Positions 62,501 through 64,000 of a stretch of DNA of 64,000 nucleotides are shown piece by piece (the stretch's first letter is position 1; the number at the start of each line of letters is the position of its first letter). The translations under genes were made by a program, and so were the position numbers. The DNA is taken from the NCBI GenBank assembly GCA_003712165.1, contig RHLH01000001.1, forward strand, positions 1,302,001 to 1,366,000, written 5' to 3'. Origin of the DNA: Phycisphaera sp. Its GTDB lineage: Bacteria; Planctomycetota; Phycisphaerae; Phycisphaerales; UBA1924. The notes beneath the pieces were generated by a model, which was not told the DNA's origin, did no database searches, and saw nothing but the letters and a program-made list of their open reading frames with translations.

Positions 62501-63637
62501 ATGAAGTATCACCGGTCGAAGCATGCGTTTACTCTCATCGAGCTTCTGGTCGTCATCTCGATCATCGCTCTGCTCATTTCAATCCTGCTCCCGGCGTTGG
62601 GCAATGCCCGCCGGAGCGCCCAGGCGATGATCACCAACAACAACCTCCGCCAGCACGGGGTAGCCGCCGCCTCGTACGCGGCTGAGAACGACTCACGCGC
62701 GTATACATTCTCGTGGGAGCCGGGCAAGGCTCCCCAGACAACAAATACAGCCCTTGCTCGCGCGTGTGCTAATCTGAACCCGAGCAATGCCGCGGCATTC
62801 AGTGAAGCCGCTGCTCTCCAACAGCTCGACATCGTTACCAGGCTCTTCAAGCACGAGAGTCTCGATCCTGATCCGGGCAATGCCTCTCCCATGCATACGC
62901 CTTATGTGCTTTACAACCACCTCGTGATCAACGATCACATTGGTGAGTCACTCCCGGCAGAAACCGTCATCTCCCCAGCCGATCGTGCGAGGACATACTG
63001 GCAGAAGAATATCGATGAGTATCTGGAAGACCCGGCAGGGAACGCGTTCAGGCCGCCGAGCAACCAGACCGGATTCAACCACCTCTGGCGTTGGGCTTTC
63101 AGTTCAAGCTATCAGATCGTGACGGCTCACTACTCTCCTGATTACGGAAACAGTCAAGGATCAGGTTGGCCGGCGACTGTATCACGGGTCGGATCGAGTC
63201 ACTTTCAGTACCAGATGCCGTCGCAGCCCAACGTGCTTGGCCGTCGGCGTGTCGACGAGGTCCGCTTCCCGGGCCAGAAGGTGATGATGTACGACGAGTA
63301 CCAGCGTCACAAGGGCAAGGAAGACCAGTACTACGCGTTTGAGGATTCTTCGATCCCGCTCCTGTTCTACGACGGTCACGCGGCAGTGCGCGAAACGAGC
63401 GAGGCGAACTTCGGCGTCTGGCCGAACAACCCCGCGTTCGGTGCAGACGATCCAGACGAGCCTGCGGCTGCATATCTCTACACGCCATTTGATGGCTGGG
63501 ATCCACCCAGCGCACCGACCGGATTGCGGCTCCCCGTCATATACGAGCACACCCGCATGGGTTTGCAGGGCGTCGACTTCGACGGCAAACCGTTCGTCAA
63601 TCGAGGGTTTGCAGAACGAGTGAGCAGCGGCGGCTGA
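62501..63637 (+). CDS. large pseudopilin, paralogue 2
   Basis: A 378-residue prepilin-type protein starting 'MKYHRSKHAFTLIELLVVIS'. It repeats the layout of the previous gene: 'YVLYNHLVINDHIGESLPAE', 'FRPPSNQTGFNHLWRWAFSS', 'NVLGRRRVDEV', 'FEDSSIPLLFYDGHAAV' and 'GLQGVDFDGKPF'. Differences concentrate in the middle and tail. It has its own -10 box and is separated from the first copy by a terminator, so the two can be expressed separately. Confidence 0.87.
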   Translation: MKYHRSKHAFTLIELLVVISIIALLISILLPALGNARRSAQAMITNNNLRQHGVAAASYAAENDSRAYTFSWEPGKAPQTTNTALARACANLNPSNAAAFSEAAALQQLDIVTRLFKHESLDPDPGNASPMHTPYVLYNHLVINDHIGESLPAETVISPADRARTYWQKNIDEYLEDPAGNAFRPPSNQTGFNHLWRWAFSSSYQIVTAHYSPDYGNSQGSGWPATVSRVGSSHFQYQMPSQPNVLGRRRVDEVRFPGQKVMMYDEYQRHKGKEDQYYAFEDSSIPLLFYDGHAAVRETSEANFGVWPNNPAFGADDPDEPAAAYLYTPFDGWDPPSAPTGLRLPVIYEHTRMGLQGVDFDGKPFVNRGFAERVSSGG

Positions 63638-63698
63638 TCACCGGCAGGGGCCTATCATCAGGCACCCGGGGCATCCCCGGCGAGTCTGGAGGCCTGCT

Positions 63699-64000
63699 GT
63701 GCGTGTGCTGATTGCTGACAAGTTCGAGGATCAGGGCGTCGAGGGGCTGAAGGCTCTCGGTTGCGAGGTGACTGTCGAGCCCGATCTGGGGCCTGAGACC
63801 CTCCCCGAGGCGCTAGCGAGGGTCGCGCCTGAAGTCTTGGCGGTCCGGAGCACCAAGGTGCCCGCGCAGGTCATCGATGCTGGCGAATCGCTCCGCTACA
63901 TCATCCGGGCGGGCTCGGGTTATGACAACATCGACCACGCTCACGCCGCGGAACGCGGCATTCCTGTGAGCAACTGCCCCGGTATGAACGCGGTTGCCGT
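63699..64000 (+). CDS. D-3-phosphoglycerate dehydrogenase-like 2-hydroxyacid dehydrogenase (partial)
   Basis: I translated this from GTG 63699, which is preceded by TGGAGG at 63687-63692; it stays open to the right edge. The 100 visible residues begin 'MRVLIADKFEDQGVEGLKAL' and include 'RSTKVPAQVIDAGESLRYII' and 'RAGSGYDNIDHAHAAERGIP', followed by 'VSNCPGMNAVAV'. This is the substrate-binding N-terminus of the SerA family, which would oxidise 3-phosphoglycerate or a related hydroxyacid with NAD. The NAD domain lies outside the window. Confidence 0.85.
   Translation, partial: MRVLIADKFEDQGVEGLKALGCEVTVEPDLGPETLPEALARVAPEVLAVRSTKVPAQVIDAGESLRYIIRAGSGYDNIDHAHAAERGIPVSNCPGMNAVA

Overview
This window fits a chromosome segment of a Planctomycetota bacterium, most likely class Phycisphaerae. 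The clues are several prepilin-type proteins with an 'FTLIELLVVI' head and a 'DGH' tail motif, a DUF1028/FG-GAP protein ending in a dockerin-like calcium module, a PEP-CTERM-type sorting tail, a DUF3299 protein, and a cell-wall gene cluster with no ftsA or ftsZ beside it. Assignment below class level is not supported. Genes are dense on both strands and mostly in short, overlapping operons. I see no insertion sequence, prophage, rRNA operon or CRISPR array.

Left part (1-16.5 kb): an NfeD-type membrane protease cut by the window edge, a Nudix hydrolase, then murC-murB-ddl-ftsQ-like for peptidoglycan precursors and division. A membrane protein and greA follow, then an exported Gly/Tyr-rich protein, a YceI protein and a multi-pass membrane protein. 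A six-gene minus-strand operon (16496 to 11058) encodes a metal- or chelate-type ABC substrate-binding protein, a pseudopilin, an anchored protein, an FtsX-type ABC ATPase and permease, and a DUF3299 protein. A perfect 7-5-7 inverted repeat lies just upstream.

Middle part (16.6-29.6 kb): a large secreted DUF1028/FG-GAP/dockerin protein, a DUF1622 and flavodoxin-like pair, tRNA-Arg(ACG), rpsT, a CPBP protease, tRNA-Glu(CUC), hflX, tsaD with an RF-1-like factor, a PAS protein with a soluble chemotaxis receptor, an iron-sulfur serine dehydratase, and a PEP-CTERM-like protein.

29.9-48.5 kb is the most unusual part. A TPR protein, ExbB and ExbD precede a 1059-residue protein that joins a TolB-like PD40 propeller, a TonB/TolA-like S-x-x-x-H membrane helix, a long low-complexity linker and a carboxypeptidase-regulatory-like domain. 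This looks like a self-contained proton-motive-force-coupled envelope machine. Next comes one long operon in which a histidine kinase and a STAS protein precede pilB/gspE, pilC/gspF, pilM, pilN, pilO, a pilP/gspC-like gene, four (pseudo)pilins and a pilX-like gene. It is a hybrid type IV pilus/type II secretion assembly system without a secretin, retraction ATPase or prepilin peptidase in this window.

Right part (48.5-64 kb): an HD-GYP protein with its response regulator, a queuosine-precursor transporter, scpB, a small lipoprotein, a DUF58/transglutaminase pair, a PilZ-like protein, ribonuclease Y, a lipoprotein parvulin, a zinc-ribbon membrane protein, two tandem paralogous pseudopilins, and the start of a SerA-like dehydrogenase cut by the right edge. 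The HD-GYP and PilZ-like proteins suggest cyclic-di-GMP control, which may act on the pilus system.
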